DNA of 64,000 nucleotides from NCBI RefSeq assembly GCF_039871655.1, contig NZ_JBDPLZ010000006.1, positions 186,001 through 250,000 on the forward strand, written 5' to 3'. Numbering within the stretch: position 1 is the stretch's first letter; every line of letters begins with the position of its first letter. A program made the translations under genes and the position numbers. The notes below the pieces were generated by a model. That model saw nothing but the letters and a program-made list of their open reading frames with translations. It was not told the origin of the DNA and searched no databases. This document shows positions 26,051 through 35,143 of this stretch, in pieces. Source of the DNA: Actinocorallia sp039871655. Lineage in GTDB: Bacteria > Actinomycetota > Actinomycetes > Streptosporangiales > Streptosporangiaceae.

Positions 26051-27034
26051 ATGGCGGAGACACGCGCGGTCGAAGAACTCCTGTTGGGTGAGCCACTGCT
26101 GTTCACCCTCCATGACGTGGAAGAGAAATCCGGCATCGAGCTGGGACTGGGCCTGCGGATCTGGTCCGCGCTCGGCTTCCCCACACCCCCCGGCGACACG
26201 GCGGCCTTCACCGAAGAGGACATCGTCGCCATGCGGACCATCCGGGAACTCCTCGAACACGAATACGTCGACGAGGAGATGGTGCTGCAACTGGCCCGCG
26301 GAGTGGGCCAGACGATGAGCCGACTCGCGCACTGGCTGGGCGAAGTGTGGCTGGAACGGCTCGCCGAACACCTCGTGCAACCCGGCGAGGCCGTCACGGA
26401 CGAGACCGTCACGGCCGCTCTGCTGGCCAGCGCGGAACTGCGGCCCAAGTTCGAGAACCTGCTGCTGCGGGGATGGCGCCGGCAGCTCGCCGCCGTCGGC
26501 GTCAGCGCCCTCACCGGGACCGCCACCGCGACCGCCGACCCCGGAGCGGGAACGGCGACGCTCGCGGTGGGATTCGCCGACATCGTGTCGTTCACCCGGC
26601 TCAGCCGCCACCTGGACGCCGACGGGCTCGCCGAACTCATCGACCGGTTCGAGACCGAGACCGCCTCGATCATCGCCGCCCTCGGCGGACGGGTGATCAA
26701 GACGCTGGGAGACGAGGTGCTGTTCACCGCGCCCGACGCGGCCTCCGGCGCGGAGATCTCGCTGCGGATCTCCGAACGGTCCGCCGCGGAGGACTTCCCG
26801 CGGGTGCGGGTCGGAGTCGCCTACGGGGAGGTCATCCTGCGGCTCGGAGACGTGTTCGGGACACCCGTGAACATGGCGGCACGGCTGACGGCCGCCGCCC
26901 ACCCCGGGACCGTGCTGGCCAGCCCCGGAATGGGCGCGGAACTCGCGGCCGGGCCCTACTCACTGAAAAAGATCAAGGCCCGGTCGCTGCAGGGGCTGGG
27001 GAAGGTCAGGCCCTACCTGCTGCGGCGGGACTGA
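26051..27034 (+). CDS. Class III adenylate/guanylate cyclase with N-terminal helical domain
   Basis: A 327-residue soluble cyclase. The C-terminal 165 residues are the class III catalytic domain: metal Asp in VGFADIVSFTRLSRHL, second Asp in IKTLGDEVLFTAPD, VGVAYGEVILRLGDVFGTPVNMAARL and PGTVLASPGM. The N-terminal 160 residues are helical and begin with a region recalling a MerR-like/adenylate-cyclase regulatory domain (TFTEEDIVAMRTIRELLEHEYVD in part). Substrate-specifying residues suggest ATP but I cannot be certain. Divergent from the MerR gene. Confidence 0.9.
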   Translation: MAETRAVEELLLGEPLLFTLHDVEEKSGIELGLGLRIWSALGFPTPPGDTAAFTEEDIVAMRTIRELLEHEYVDEEMVLQLARGVGQTMSRLAHWLGEVWLERLAEHLVQPGEAVTDETVTAALLASAELRPKFENLLLRGWRRQLAAVGVSALTGTATATADPGAGTATLAVGFADIVSFTRLSRHLDADGLAELIDRFETETASIIAALGGRVIKTLGDEVLFTAPDAASGAEISLRISERSAAEDFPRVRVGVAYGEVILRLGDVFGTPVNMAARLTAAAHPGTVLASPGMGAELAAGPYSLKKIKARSLQGLGKVRPYLLRRD

Positions 27035-27050
27035 CCTCCTCACGTCCTCC

Positions 27051-28577
27051 TCACAGGACCGAGAGGCCCCAGCGGACCGTCACCTGGGTCTGCGTGCCGT
27101 CCGCCATGTTGATGATCGAGACGACGGCGGAGCCGGCCAGGCGGACGAGGCTGAGCGGGAGGCGCACCCTGAGCGCGAAACCCTGGCCGTCGCCCAGGGT
27201 GCCGCCCGAGCTGTCCAGGGTGATCTTGCTGCTGTCGGCGACGGCCTGCCAGGGGACGGAGCCGCCCAGCGCCTGGAGCTGGATCTGCGTCGTCCGGTCG
27301 GAACCGATCTCCACCAGCGGGGTGTCGACCCGGAGCTCGGGCACCACCGTGACGGCCGGCGGCGGCTGCGGCTGGTTCTCGTCCTGGGGGCTCGAATGCC
27401 CGGAGGGCTGAGGGGACGGTGACGGCGACGCGGCCGAGGAAGGCGGCGGAGAACCCGAAGGCGACGGCGTCCCCTGCGGGGTGTCCTGCGGCCCGGGAAG
27501 ATCCTCCGCCACCTGGGTCGGCGGGGAGGACGTCGACAGATGCATCCCTCCGGGCCCCAGCGGGCCCACCGACTTCGGCCGCCCGTCCTCCTCGACGGGG
27601 CTTGTGGGCTTCGTCACCACCGGCATCTCCGTCTGGTCCCCGCCCGGCGGCCACGGCAGCGTCGGAAGCCCCAGATTCGGCCCGATCAGGAACGAGGTGA
27701 TGAGCGCCACGACGAACGTCGTGAGCATCCCACCGCCCGCCAGCAGCCAGCGGCGCCCCAACGGCGAAGGGACATCCGGCTGCCGCGGCAGACCCTCCGG
27801 CGTAAGGTTCCCCCCCTTGCCGGAGATATCGGCCCGGTAGCCGGCGAGTTCGGGATCCGTGCCCGTGTGCAGCACCCTGTGCCGCAACTGCGGCGGCGGA
27901 ACAGGCGCAGGCGGCGCCTCCAACAACACCGAGAGCGGCACCCCCGCCCTGCGACGGCACTCAGGACACCGTCGGCGGTGCTCCTGCAACTCCGGCGCCC
28001 GCCCCCCGCGCGCACGCAGGCACCGTTTCTCCTTCACCCTCAACTGCGCTTCCAGCGCCGCCTCGGCCCTGGCCTTGGCCTGCCCCGCCAACGCCGCCGC
28101 CTTGAACGGCGAAACCCCCAGCACCGCCGCCAGATCCGCCGCCACGACCCCGTGCCGGAACGTCAACAGCAGCAGGTCCTGATCGCTCAACGAGACCCTG
28201 TCGAGCGCCCCCTCGAGCAGTTCCCTGGCCTCCTCGACCGAAAGCCCCCCGAGGCCCCCCACCCCCGGAATCCCCCAGTCCCAGACCAACCCCCTGGCCC
28301 GGCTCCGCTCCATCCCCCTCCGCCGCACCGCCGCGTACAGCCACGCCCGGAACCGCTCCCGATCCCGCAGCCGAGGCCCCCGCCGCGCCGCGTCGATGAA
28401 GACGTCATGCACCAACGCCTCCGCGGCCTTCCCCTCCCCCGACAAGGAGACCGCATAATCGAATATCTGTTCGACATAGGTGTCGTAGAGCTTCGCGAGC
28501 GCGTTCTCCTCCCCATCGTTCAGCCCCGCGACCAACCCACGGTCGATCTCCGGAGCGAACGCAGACCATCTGGGCAT
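27051..28577 (-). CDS. ECF-like sigma factor fused to a membrane anchor and exported beta domain
   Basis: A 508-residue protein. Residues 20-90 match sigma region 2 (LAKLYDTYVEQIFDYAVS, RERFRAWLYAAVRR) and 120-175 region 4 (LLLLTFRHGVVAADLAAVLG). A CPEC motif (C204, C207) follows. A single membrane helix lies at about 276-298 (WLLAGGGMLTTFVVALITSF), then a Pro/Ser/Thr-rich linker and a beta-rich C-terminal domain (410-508) ending TQVTVRWGLSVL, which recalls BACON-like modules. So DNA-binding and exterior parts sit on one chain. Such membrane-tethered sigma-like proteins are known in actinomycetes but poorly understood. Confidence 0.82.
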   Translation of the reverse strand: MPRWSAFAPEIDRGLVAGLNDGEENALAKLYDTYVEQIFDYAVSLSGEGKAAEALVHDVFIDAARRGPRLRDRERFRAWLYAAVRRRGMERSRARGLVWDWGIPGVGGLGGLSVEEARELLEGALDRVSLSDQDLLLLTFRHGVVAADLAAVLGVSPFKAAALAGQAKARAEAALEAQLRVKEKRCLRARGGRAPELQEHRRRCPECRRRAGVPLSVLLEAPPAPVPPPQLRHRVLHTGTDPELAGYRADISGKGGNLTPEGLPRQPDVPSPLGRRWLLAGGGMLTTFVVALITSFLIGPNLGLPTLPWPPGGDQTEMPVVTKPTSPVEEDGRPKSVGPLGPGGMHLSTSSPPTQVAEDLPGPQDTPQGTPSPSGSPPPSSAASPSPSPQPSGHSSPQDENQPQPPPAVTVVPELRVDTPLVEIGSDRTTQIQLQALGGSVPWQAVADSSKITLDSSGGTLGDGQGFALRVRLPLSLVRLAGSAVVSIINMADGTQTQVTVRWGLSVL

Positions 28578-28761
28578 GCGTGCTCCACCTCACAAACGGC
28601 TTCCTGAATACACCCACCCCCCCACCACGTCCAGGGTTCCCCCAAAATCGACCACCCCCACCCCCTCCACACCCCCACCCCCGAAACCGATTCGCCTACA
28701 TCCCCAACACCCGGTATGCTCATCTCTCGTTGCGACACCGCAGGTTGGGACACCGCAACAA

Positions 28762-28834
28762 GCACCCGTAGCTCAATGGATAGAGCATCTGACTACGGAT
28801 CAGAAGGTTAGGGGTTCGAATCCCTTCGGGTGCG
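28762..28834 (+). tRNA. tRNA-Arg (anticodon ACG)
   Basis: A complete cloverleaf: acceptor GCACCCG/CGGGTGC, D arm GCTCAATGGATAGAGC, anticodon stem TCTGA/TCAGA with loop CTACGGA (anticodon ACG), T arm AGGGGTTCGAATCCCT, discriminator G at 28834. CCA is not encoded. The 3' half is repeated at 37990, marking this gene as an integration site. Confidence 0.95.
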
Positions 28835-28924
28835 CTTCAAAACCTGCCCTGACCAGGGAGTTCTTCCAGTGGGAAGAACTCCCTGTGATCGTTTGAGCGG
28901 GTCGGGCGTCGTTCGGGCGTCCAG
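28798..28924 (+). repeat. Left attachment-type repeat (attL): tRNA 3' half plus terminator
   Basis: This 127-bp segment runs from the anticodon stem of tRNA-Arg through its terminator and is matched at 37990-38116 without gaps at an offset of 9192 bp. I count about 17 differences in 120 bases. The match starts inside the anticodon stem, the usual crossover region of tyrosine integrases. Confidence 0.75.
28855..28884 (+). terminator. Terminator hairpin behind tRNA-Arg
   Basis: Arms AGGGAGTTCTTCC (28855-28867) and GGAAGAACTCCCT (28872-28884), perfect 13-bp stem with a four-base loop. The copy at 38047-38076 differs at two stem positions on each side in a pairing-preserving way. Confidence 0.8.
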
Positions 28925-29181
28925 AAGATTCCCCCGGGCACCTGGCGTTCGACAAGGCGTCTTCGACAGAAATCCGCTGGTCAGACGCTTGCCAGCGCCG
29001 TGAACGAGATCGGCTGGCCATCCCCGGCAAAGACTCGCTCTTTAGCAAGATCGACAGAGTTCGCCCAAGGCACGCCCACGCCCAGTGGCACACCGCCGCC
29101 ATCGCCTTGTGTCGCGTCGGTTCACCCTGTCCGGCCGCTGGACAGAACGTCACGGTTCTTCGATGAACGGCCGCCACGAGG
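28885..29181. other. Non-coding gap at the left end of the island
   Basis: The first part (to 28924) belongs to the attachment repeat. I see no supported gene in the rest; open frames lack ribosome-binding sites and family features. No integrase gene or recognisable integrase remnant is present here. Confidence 0.5.
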
Positions 29182-29790
29182 TCAGGCGTCGACAGTTCGG
29201 CCTGGTGCGAGGACGCCCACGCCGAACAGGTCGATGACCTCGTCGATCAGGGTCTCGGCCCGGGTGGCGTCGAGGTAGTCGTCGACGAACATCTGGGAGA
29301 GTCCGTAGACCAGGGCTTGGGCGGTGATCCTGATCAGCTCGGGGTCGGCCCGCCGGAGTTCGCCGCGCTGCTGGCCCGCGACGATCATGCTGGTGATGGC
29401 GTCGGTGAAGGCGCGGTGACCTTCCTCGACGGCGGGGGTGCGGTCCGCTGTGAAGAGGGTCGGCCGCAGGAGCGTGAAGCGGTGCGGATGGGTCAGGGCG
29501 TAGTGCACGAACGCGGTGCCCAGGGCCCGGAACGGCAGAGAGCCGGCAGACTCCACCGCTGCCAGCTGAACCATGCCGAAGTCCACCATGACGACCTCCG
29601 CCACAGCCGCCATGAGGGCAGCACGGTCGGGGAAATGCCTGAACGGCGCGGCAGGGGAGACGCCCGCCCTGCGGGCCACTTCGCGGACGGTCACCGCTTC
29701 GGCACCCGCCTCGTCTAGCAGCTCGACGGCATGTGCGACCAGCGTCTCCGGCAGGGACCCGTGGTGGTAGGGCCGTCCCGTCGTCTTCAT
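29182..29790 (-). CDS. TetR-family transcriptional regulator
   Basis: A 202-residue TetR protein. The N-terminal helix-turn-helix is GRPYHHGSLPETLVAHAVEL then VTVREVARRAGVSPAAPFRHF. The C-terminal ligand domain resembles the WHG-type TetR_C. It is divergent from the carotenoid oxygenase gene, and the 92-bp gap between them holds a 38-bp two-level palindrome that overlaps a strong promoter, so it very likely represses the oxygenase/hydrolase pair. Ligand probably an apocarotenoid or related hydrophobic compound (inference). Confidence 0.92.
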   Translation of the reverse strand: MKTTGRPYHHGSLPETLVAHAVELLDEAGAEAVTVREVARRAGVSPAAPFRHFPDRAALMAAVAEVVMVDFGMVQLAAVESAGSLPFRALGTAFVHYALTHPHRFTLLRPTLFTADRTPAVEEGHRAFTDAITSMIVAGQQRGELRRADPELIRITAQALVYGLSQMFVDDYLDATRAETLIDEVIDLFGVGVLAPGRTVDA

Positions 29791-29810
29791 GCAGCCAGTC
29801 GTACCACACC

Positions 29811-29839
29811 TTGACAGGTGACCCGACGCCCGATGTAAT
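29811..29839 (+). promoter_or_regulatory. Promoter of the carotenoid oxygenase operon
   Basis: TTGACA (29811-29816) and TGTAAT (29834-29839) are separated by 17 bp, close to the vegetative sigma-70 consensus. The -10 box lies inside the left operator arm. Confidence 0.65.
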
Positions 29840-29871
29840 CATCGCTCACATGAATGTGTTCACTGATTACA
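29834..29871. promoter_or_regulatory. TetR operator (38-bp nested palindrome)
   Basis: Outer arms TGTAATCA (29834-29841) and TGATTACA (29864-29871) and inner arms CACAT (29847-29851) and ATGTG (29854-29858) share one centre at 29852/29853. It is located between the divergent TetR and oxygenase genes and covers the -10 region, so binding would block transcription. Confidence 0.8.
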
Positions 29872-29882
29872 TTGGAGTGTTC

Positions 29883-31295
29883 ATGGACTTGCGACGCGGA
29901 GGATGGGCCCGCGAGGTCGACGCCGAGCTCCACCCGAGCCAGGGAAGCGTTCCTGAGAGCCTGGCCGGCACCCTGTACCGCAATGGCGCGGGCAACCATC
30001 TGTCCGACTACGTCATCGACGGAGACGGCCTGGTCAGCGCCGTCACCTTCGCGCCCGGCATGCCGGTGCGGGTCCGTTCCCGCTATGTCCGCACGTCCTC
30101 CTACCAGGCGTCCCTCGACGCCCGTGACAGCACGGTGCCCCCACTGCGCTTGGGCGGGGCCAACGCGCCGGGCGGCCGGTTCCGCAACGTTCTCCGGCCT
30201 CCCGCCGCACAGGCCAACACGTCAGTCACGATGATCGACGGCAGGCTCCTGGCGCTCTGGGAAGCCGACATGCCGTGGGAACTGGACCCGGTCACGCTTG
30301 AGACCCTCGGCCGCTGCGACCTCGACGGCGGGCTCAAGCCGTCCGGCCGCCTCAGGGGCCCCTACACGCCCTACTCAGCCCACCCGTGCTGGGACCCCGC
30401 CACAGCCGAGCTCTGGAACTTCGGCTGCGTGTACGCTCCCCGTCCCCGGTTGGAGATCTACCGCAGCAGGCGCGGTGGACCGGCCGAACATGTGCGGTCG
30501 ATCCGGATCCCTCGCCGCTTCATGGTCCACGACTTCGCGATGACCGCCACCCATCTGGTGTTCTGCCTGGGCCCCGTCATCCTCGACGTGGCCGCGATGA
30601 TGTCCGGCCGCCTCCCGACCTTCCAGTCGATGCGCTGGCACGGCGACGAACCCACGCGCATCCTGTTCGTCCCTCGCGCGGGCGGCCCGTTCCGCGTCGT
30701 CGAGACAGATCCGTGGTTCCAGTGGCACTTCGCCGGCGCCTACGACGACGGCACCGACGTCGTCTTCGACCTGGTCCGCTTTCGTTCCTGGACCGTCATG
30801 CACGAGGCCATCTCCAGCATCGGCCACCTCACCGACCCGTCCTGCCTGCCCGTCGGCCGGCTCTGGCGCTACCGCGTCGCGACGTCCGGCAAGGTCGAGG
30901 CCTACCAGCTCCACCCGCTGCCGCTCGAATGGCCCACCATCAATCCACGACTAGCCACCGCGCGCCACCGACAGGTCTACGGCGCCGCCACCACCACCAC
31001 GGCTGGCATCGCGTTCACGGCGGTCGCGCGGTACGACACCGAGACCGGAGAAGCCGACACCCACGACTACGGCCCGGGCCAACTGGTCGGCGAGCCCCTG
31101 TTCGTTCCCCGCGACCGCGACGAGACCAACGACGAGGGCTGGCTCATCGCCTACACGAACGACATCACCGCCGGAACCACGAACATCGTCATCTTCAACG
31201 CCCGGGCCGTCGCGGACGGCCCCGTCTGCACCCTTCCCGTCCCCGAAAGCCTCGGCTACACCTTCCACGGCCAGTGGGCGCAGGCTCGCCCGTGA
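29883..31295 (+). CDS. Carotenoid cleavage oxygenase
   Basis: A 470-residue non-heme iron dioxygenase of the RPE65/CCD family. The four iron-binding His are recognisable: SAHPCWDP (H167), VHDFAMT (H216), QWHFAGAYDDG (H282) and YTFHGQWAQ (H462). The N-terminal LYRNGAGN is also typical. ATG 29883 follows TTGGAG; an ATG at 29850 lies inside the operator and would sit in the untranslated region. It overlaps the downstream alpha/beta hydrolase by GTGA. The pair would cleave a carotenoid or stilbene-like substrate and process the product; carotenoid biosynthesis genes are not nearby. Confidence 0.92.
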   Translation: MDLRRGGWAREVDAELHPSQGSVPESLAGTLYRNGAGNHLSDYVIDGDGLVSAVTFAPGMPVRVRSRYVRTSSYQASLDARDSTVPPLRLGGANAPGGRFRNVLRPPAAQANTSVTMIDGRLLALWEADMPWELDPVTLETLGRCDLDGGLKPSGRLRGPYTPYSAHPCWDPATAELWNFGCVYAPRPRLEIYRSRRGGPAEHVRSIRIPRRFMVHDFAMTATHLVFCLGPVILDVAAMMSGRLPTFQSMRWHGDEPTRILFVPRAGGPFRVVETDPWFQWHFAGAYDDGTDVVFDLVRFRSWTVMHEAISSIGHLTDPSCLPVGRLWRYRVATSGKVEAYQLHPLPLEWPTINPRLATARHRQVYGAATTTTAGIAFTAVARYDTETGEADTHDYGPGQLVGEPLFVPRDRDETNDEGWLIAYTNDITAGTTNIVIFNARAVADGPVCTLPVPESLGYTFHGQWAQARP

Positions 31296-32140
31296 AGCGC
31301 CTCGCCTCCTTCGAACGCGATGGTCTGATCTTCGACGTCGTCGACCAGGGCCCCCTGGACGGCGGCATCGTGATCCTCCTCCACGGCTTCCCCCAGACCG
31401 CGAACTCCTGGGACGCCCTGTCCCCCCTCCTACACGCCGAGGGCTACCGCACCCTCGCCCCCGACCAGCGCGGATACTCACCCAGAGCGCGGCCCCGCGG
31501 CAGGTACGCCTACCGGATGTCCGAGCTGGTGGAGGACGTTCTGGCCCTCATCAAGACGGCCGACCCCGGCACCCGCGGAGTCCACGTCATCGGCCACGAC
31601 TGGGGCGCGGCGGTCGCCTGGGCACTGGCCACCACCCACCCCTACGCCCTGTCCACGCTGACGGCTCTGTCGGTCCCCCACCCGGCGGCGTTCATGCGCT
31701 CCCTGTTCACCAGCCGCCAATTCCTGCTGTCCTGGTACATGTACTTCTTCCAGCTCCCCTGGATCCCCGAACTCGCGTTGCGCCGCCTCTACCGCTCCGG
31801 GAACCCCGGCATGGCCACGAAGATGACCGCCGGCCAACCCGAAGCCAACACCCTGAGGGACCTCACGTTCCTCATGACCTCGGGCGCCCTCACCCCGGCG
31901 CTCAACTGGTACCGGGCCATGCCTTTCAACCCCCCGAGCCGCCTGTCCCCCGTCACCGTCCCCACGCTGTTCATCGCCAGTGACGCCGACCCCGCCCTCG
32001 GCCCCACGTGTGCCGCTCTGACCCGCGACTACGTCACCGGCCCCTACACCTTCCATACCCTCCCCGGCGTGGGCCACTGGATACCCGAACAGGCCGCCCC
32101 CGAAGTCGCCACGCTCCTCAAGCCGCACCTGTCCCGCTGA
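31292..32140 (+). CDS. Alpha/beta hydrolase, epoxide-hydrolase type
   Basis: A 282-residue alpha/beta hydrolase. The oxyanion motif is LHGFPQT, the nucleophile is Asp in VIGHDWGAAVAW (GHDWG, as in epoxide hydrolases and dehalogenases), and the His is in GVGHWIPEQ. A lid region lies between. GTG 31292 overlaps the oxygenase stop (GTGA), so translation is coupled and the two enzymes probably act on successive steps. No signal peptide. Confidence 0.9.
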   Translation: MKRLASFERDGLIFDVVDQGPLDGGIVILLHGFPQTANSWDALSPLLHAEGYRTLAPDQRGYSPRARPRGRYAYRMSELVEDVLALIKTADPGTRGVHVIGHDWGAAVAWALATTHPYALSTLTALSVPHPAAFMRSLFTSRQFLLSWYMYFFQLPWIPELALRRLYRSGNPGMATKMTAGQPEANTLRDLTFLMTSGALTPALNWYRAMPFNPPSRLSPVTVPTLFIASDADPALGPTCAALTRDYVTGPYTFHTLPGVGHWIPEQAAPEVATLLKPHLSR

Positions 32141-32598
32141 CCCACCCCGCACGAACGCCCCGAGCCCCCCAAGCCAGGGGCATTTCCCTGCGGCGAGCGC
32201 GCTCCACCCACACGTTGCCGAACACGCCGGCGCGCAGGCCGTCCAGGCGGTCGAGGGCGCAGCGCTGCACGTCGGCGGCGGTGGTCAGGGCTGCGACCGA
32301 GGCATCCGAGCGCGCCTACCTGCGGAAGCGCTCAACGGCAACCGGGCATCACCAACGGCCTGAGCTCGCAGGATCCAAGATCCCCGGCAGCGTCAAGCTC
32401 TAACCCGTGCCGAGATTCCCGATCGGACCTGGAGCGCCTTCTGGCGCATCGACCCGATTCGCCGTGTTCGATGAGGCGAACTGATTGATGACCGTCGGAT
32501 GGCTGCTGCTGATCACCGGACTGCTGATCATTCGTCACCACATGCTGTTCGCTCGCCGCAAGGCCGTCGGCCATCTGGCGGTGTGGCTTTCACCGCGA
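32141..32598. other. Gap with possible gene remnants
   Basis: On the minus strand around 32180-32300 the translation reads ALTTAADVQRCALDRLDGL then RAGVFGNVWVERARRREMPL, which looks coding but has no start and no recognised family. Other parts look non-coding. I judge it a decayed gene fragment, without assignment. Confidence 0.3.
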
Positions 32599-34866
32599 TC
32601 ATCGCCCGGTTCTGGACGGTCCGCCCTTCGCGATCGCTTCGAATACGGCGTGGACGGCAGCGCGCAGGCTGTCGTCGTCCTCGACCGAACGCCAGTTGCG
32701 GTAGGCGGGCGGGTGCCCGGGTTGCCAATGGCGAGACAGCAGGGGGCGCCGGTCGGTGTGGGTCAGCTCGCGAAGCCGCGGCACGGCTGGTTCGAGGGCC
32801 GCGGGGTTCGCGGCCGCGATCGCCGTGAGAAGGGTCAGGGGTTCCAGGGGGTTGCGCTGCGACCAGCCTCCGGGCATGGTCAGCCGGTCGATCCAGGGCA
32901 GCACCATGCGCACGGTGTCTTCGGCGGGTCCGCCCAGCCGCCACAGCGCCCAGGCGAGGTCCATTCCGTTGGGTCCATTGGACCGGTGGACGGGCGGAAG
33001 GTGGGTGGCTGCGCCGAGCAGCCGTTCCAGTGCCGCCGGCCGGAGTGCGGGGTCGGCTTCGGCGAGCTCGGACAGGAGCATCAGCGGGTGGGCATGCTCG
33101 TAGTGCAGTGGTCTGGGGGTGAGATAGTCGGAGCTCAGCGCAAGGGCTGTGGAAGCGGCCTCGTCGATTCGGCCGGTCACGCGCCACAGGGATCGTGCAT
33201 GGTCGGTCAGGCGTTTGCGCCGCTCGTACTCCGGGCCGGCCTTCGGTCGGCAGAGGTCTGCCACCTCCGCCGCGGCGGGCCCCATCTCCTGCCAGATGGT
33301 GTTCTTCCAGCTTCCCCATGCGCCCGGGGAGCGCAGAACCGCGAACGCGGGTTCGGGATCGCCGGTGATCCGCCAGTAGGCCAGGGCACCGAGATACGAG
33401 GGGGCGTCGGGCGACGCGTCCGGAGAAGGGACGAATCTCCGAAGTGTGCTTCTTTTGTGGGCCGCGACGGGCCCGGGGTCGATCACTGCGAGCGCTCGTG
33501 CGATCGGCAGGGCATCGCGGGTGCCGAGCAGTTCGAGCATCCGGGGGACGACGGGGGCTCCCTGCCGATGCCACCGTGCGAGGACCGCGGGGTAGTGCAG
33601 GCCGTCCTGCCGCGCGATGAGCTTCACCAGGATCGACGGCAGCAGGATCTCGTGGTGGGCGGCGAAGGGCTTGAGGATCTCACAGAAGTTCAGCTCCAGG
33701 TCGTACCAGCGTCCCAGGTTGTGTGGCAGCCGGTGGTCGCGGAACCCGTGCCGGGGTTCGCGCCTGATGTCGTTCATGCGTTCGGCCAACACGGGAACGC
33801 ACCTGTCGTCGGCCAGCTTCCCGAGCATCCACAATGCCTGGGTGCGGACGAGCCAGTCCGGCTCGCCGTCGTGGGTGAGCCGTGCGGCGGCGGCGTCGGC
33901 CCAGGGGCGGGAGGCCTGGCCGCACATGCTAAGGATCCGCAGCGCGAGCGCCCGGTTGTCCGCCAGCGCGTCGTCGATGAGCGCGGCGACCGACGGCAAC
34001 AGCGCGGGAACGGCCGAACGCCAGGACGCCATGAGCCGGGCGGCCAGCTGAAGGCCGCCGGTCCGATGGCCCGCACGGTCATCCTCCAGGAGCACGCGGG
34101 CGAGTTCCAGACCGATCGCGGGGTCGTCGTCCTTCAGCAGGTCCCGGACGACGAACGACTCCGACAGCCGAAGGGTGAACAGATCATCATTGCCGTTCAC
34201 CGGGGGCCATGCCAGCCGCGCCAGCATGCCCACGGTGGCGCGGAACGCCTCGGGTCGCGTGCCCGCTTCCGCAGCCCATGCTCGGTGCAGCCAGGCCTGG
34301 ACTTCCGCGCGGCGATCCTCGCCGACATGCCAGGCCAGTTCCTCGACGGATCCGCGGATCTGGTCGGCCACGCCCAGGTCGGTCTCCTTGGCGAAGCGGT
34401 CCCGCAGCACGGAGATCATCTTGTCGGGGCGGTGCGTCACGTGGCCGAGGAGCGCCGCAGTCGGCCTGCGCAGCTCGGGGGATGCGTCATCGAGCAGCGG
34501 CAGCAGGTCCCTGACGGCCTCCGCCCAGACTTCGGCCCAGCCCGGACGGCTCGCGAGTACGGGACGTCCCCTCCCAGAGGCGACCGTCACGATCTGCTCG
34601 ACGGCGACGATGAGCCGATGCCGGATCGTCACCGCCGGATCGGCCACCGCAGCGACCAGGAACGGCAGCAGTTCGACGGCCGCCCTGCGCACACGGCCTC
34701 GGTGGATGCACAGCGACATAAGAACGTTCAGCGCTTCCTCGGCCGGTCCCGGAGCCCACAGATCCAGCACCGCCTGCCTCACGCCCGGCCCGCCGAGGCG
34801 GGCACCGCCCCAGCCGACGGAATTCAGCCTCGCCAGGAGCCCTTCGTCTGGTCCGCTGACCGCCAC
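32599..34866 (-). CDS. Large HEAT-repeat protein
   Basis: About 755 residues of almost pure helical repeats: units such as VRRAAVELLPFLVAAVADP, ELRRPTAALLGHVTH, LVRTQALWMLGKLADDRCVP and RALALRILSMCGQ recur along the chain, as in HEAT/Armadillo solenoids. GTG 34866 follows AAGGGAG; a codon at 34923 is less likely. No enzyme motif or signal peptide is visible. HEAT solenoids bind proteins or nucleic acids; location in an island beside toxin-like genes makes a defence role imaginable but unproven. Confidence 0.75.
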   Translation of the reverse strand: MAVSGPDEGLLARLNSVGWGGARLGGPGVRQAVLDLWAPGPAEEALNVLMSLCIHRGRVRRAAVELLPFLVAAVADPAVTIRHRLIVAVEQIVTVASGRGRPVLASRPGWAEVWAEAVRDLLPLLDDASPELRRPTAALLGHVTHRPDKMISVLRDRFAKETDLGVADQIRGSVEELAWHVGEDRRAEVQAWLHRAWAAEAGTRPEAFRATVGMLARLAWPPVNGNDDLFTLRLSESFVVRDLLKDDDPAIGLELARVLLEDDRAGHRTGGLQLAARLMASWRSAVPALLPSVAALIDDALADNRALALRILSMCGQASRPWADAAAARLTHDGEPDWLVRTQALWMLGKLADDRCVPVLAERMNDIRREPRHGFRDHRLPHNLGRWYDLELNFCEILKPFAAHHEILLPSILVKLIARQDGLHYPAVLARWHRQGAPVVPRMLELLGTRDALPIARALAVIDPGPVAAHKRSTLRRFVPSPDASPDAPSYLGALAYWRITGDPEPAFAVLRSPGAWGSWKNTIWQEMGPAAAEVADLCRPKAGPEYERRKRLTDHARSLWRVTGRIDEAASTALALSSDYLTPRPLHYEHAHPLMLLSELAEADPALRPAALERLLGAATHLPPVHRSNGPNGMDLAWALWRLGGPAEDTVRMVLPWIDRLTMPGGWSQRNPLEPLTLLTAIAAANPAALEPAVPRLRELTHTDRRPLLSRHWQPGHPPAYRNWRSVEDDDSLRAAVHAVFEAIAKGGPSRTGR

Positions 34867-35143
34867 GCCACTCCCTTCATCCGTTCCCGCACGCGATTCC
34901 GTGTCCTGGCCCGACCAGCGCACTGCCCCGAAGAGCCCGGGCTGCGGTGGTTGTGCGCGATCAGGGGTCGATCGGGAGGTGAGGGCGTTCTGGGTGGGGA
35001 GCGGGATGATGAGATGGTCAAATAGACATTGATGCCTCTGATTGGCGCGGCGGAGTCGGCATGGAGAGGCTTCGATGTCATGGGTCCTGATTCCGGCTGT
35101 CGCCGAAGCGGCCGTCGGTCGGAGACCAGATGGAAGGGGAACG

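Noticed and set aside
28576..28896. Protein-coding frame across the tRNA-Arg gene
   Set aside because: It reads through the tRNA cloverleaf; the tRNA is certain and the peptide has no likeness.
29850..29882. ATG 29850 as start of the carotenoid oxygenase
   Set aside because: It lies within the operator and just after the -10 box, and lacks a ribosome-binding site; ATG 29883 has TTGGAG.
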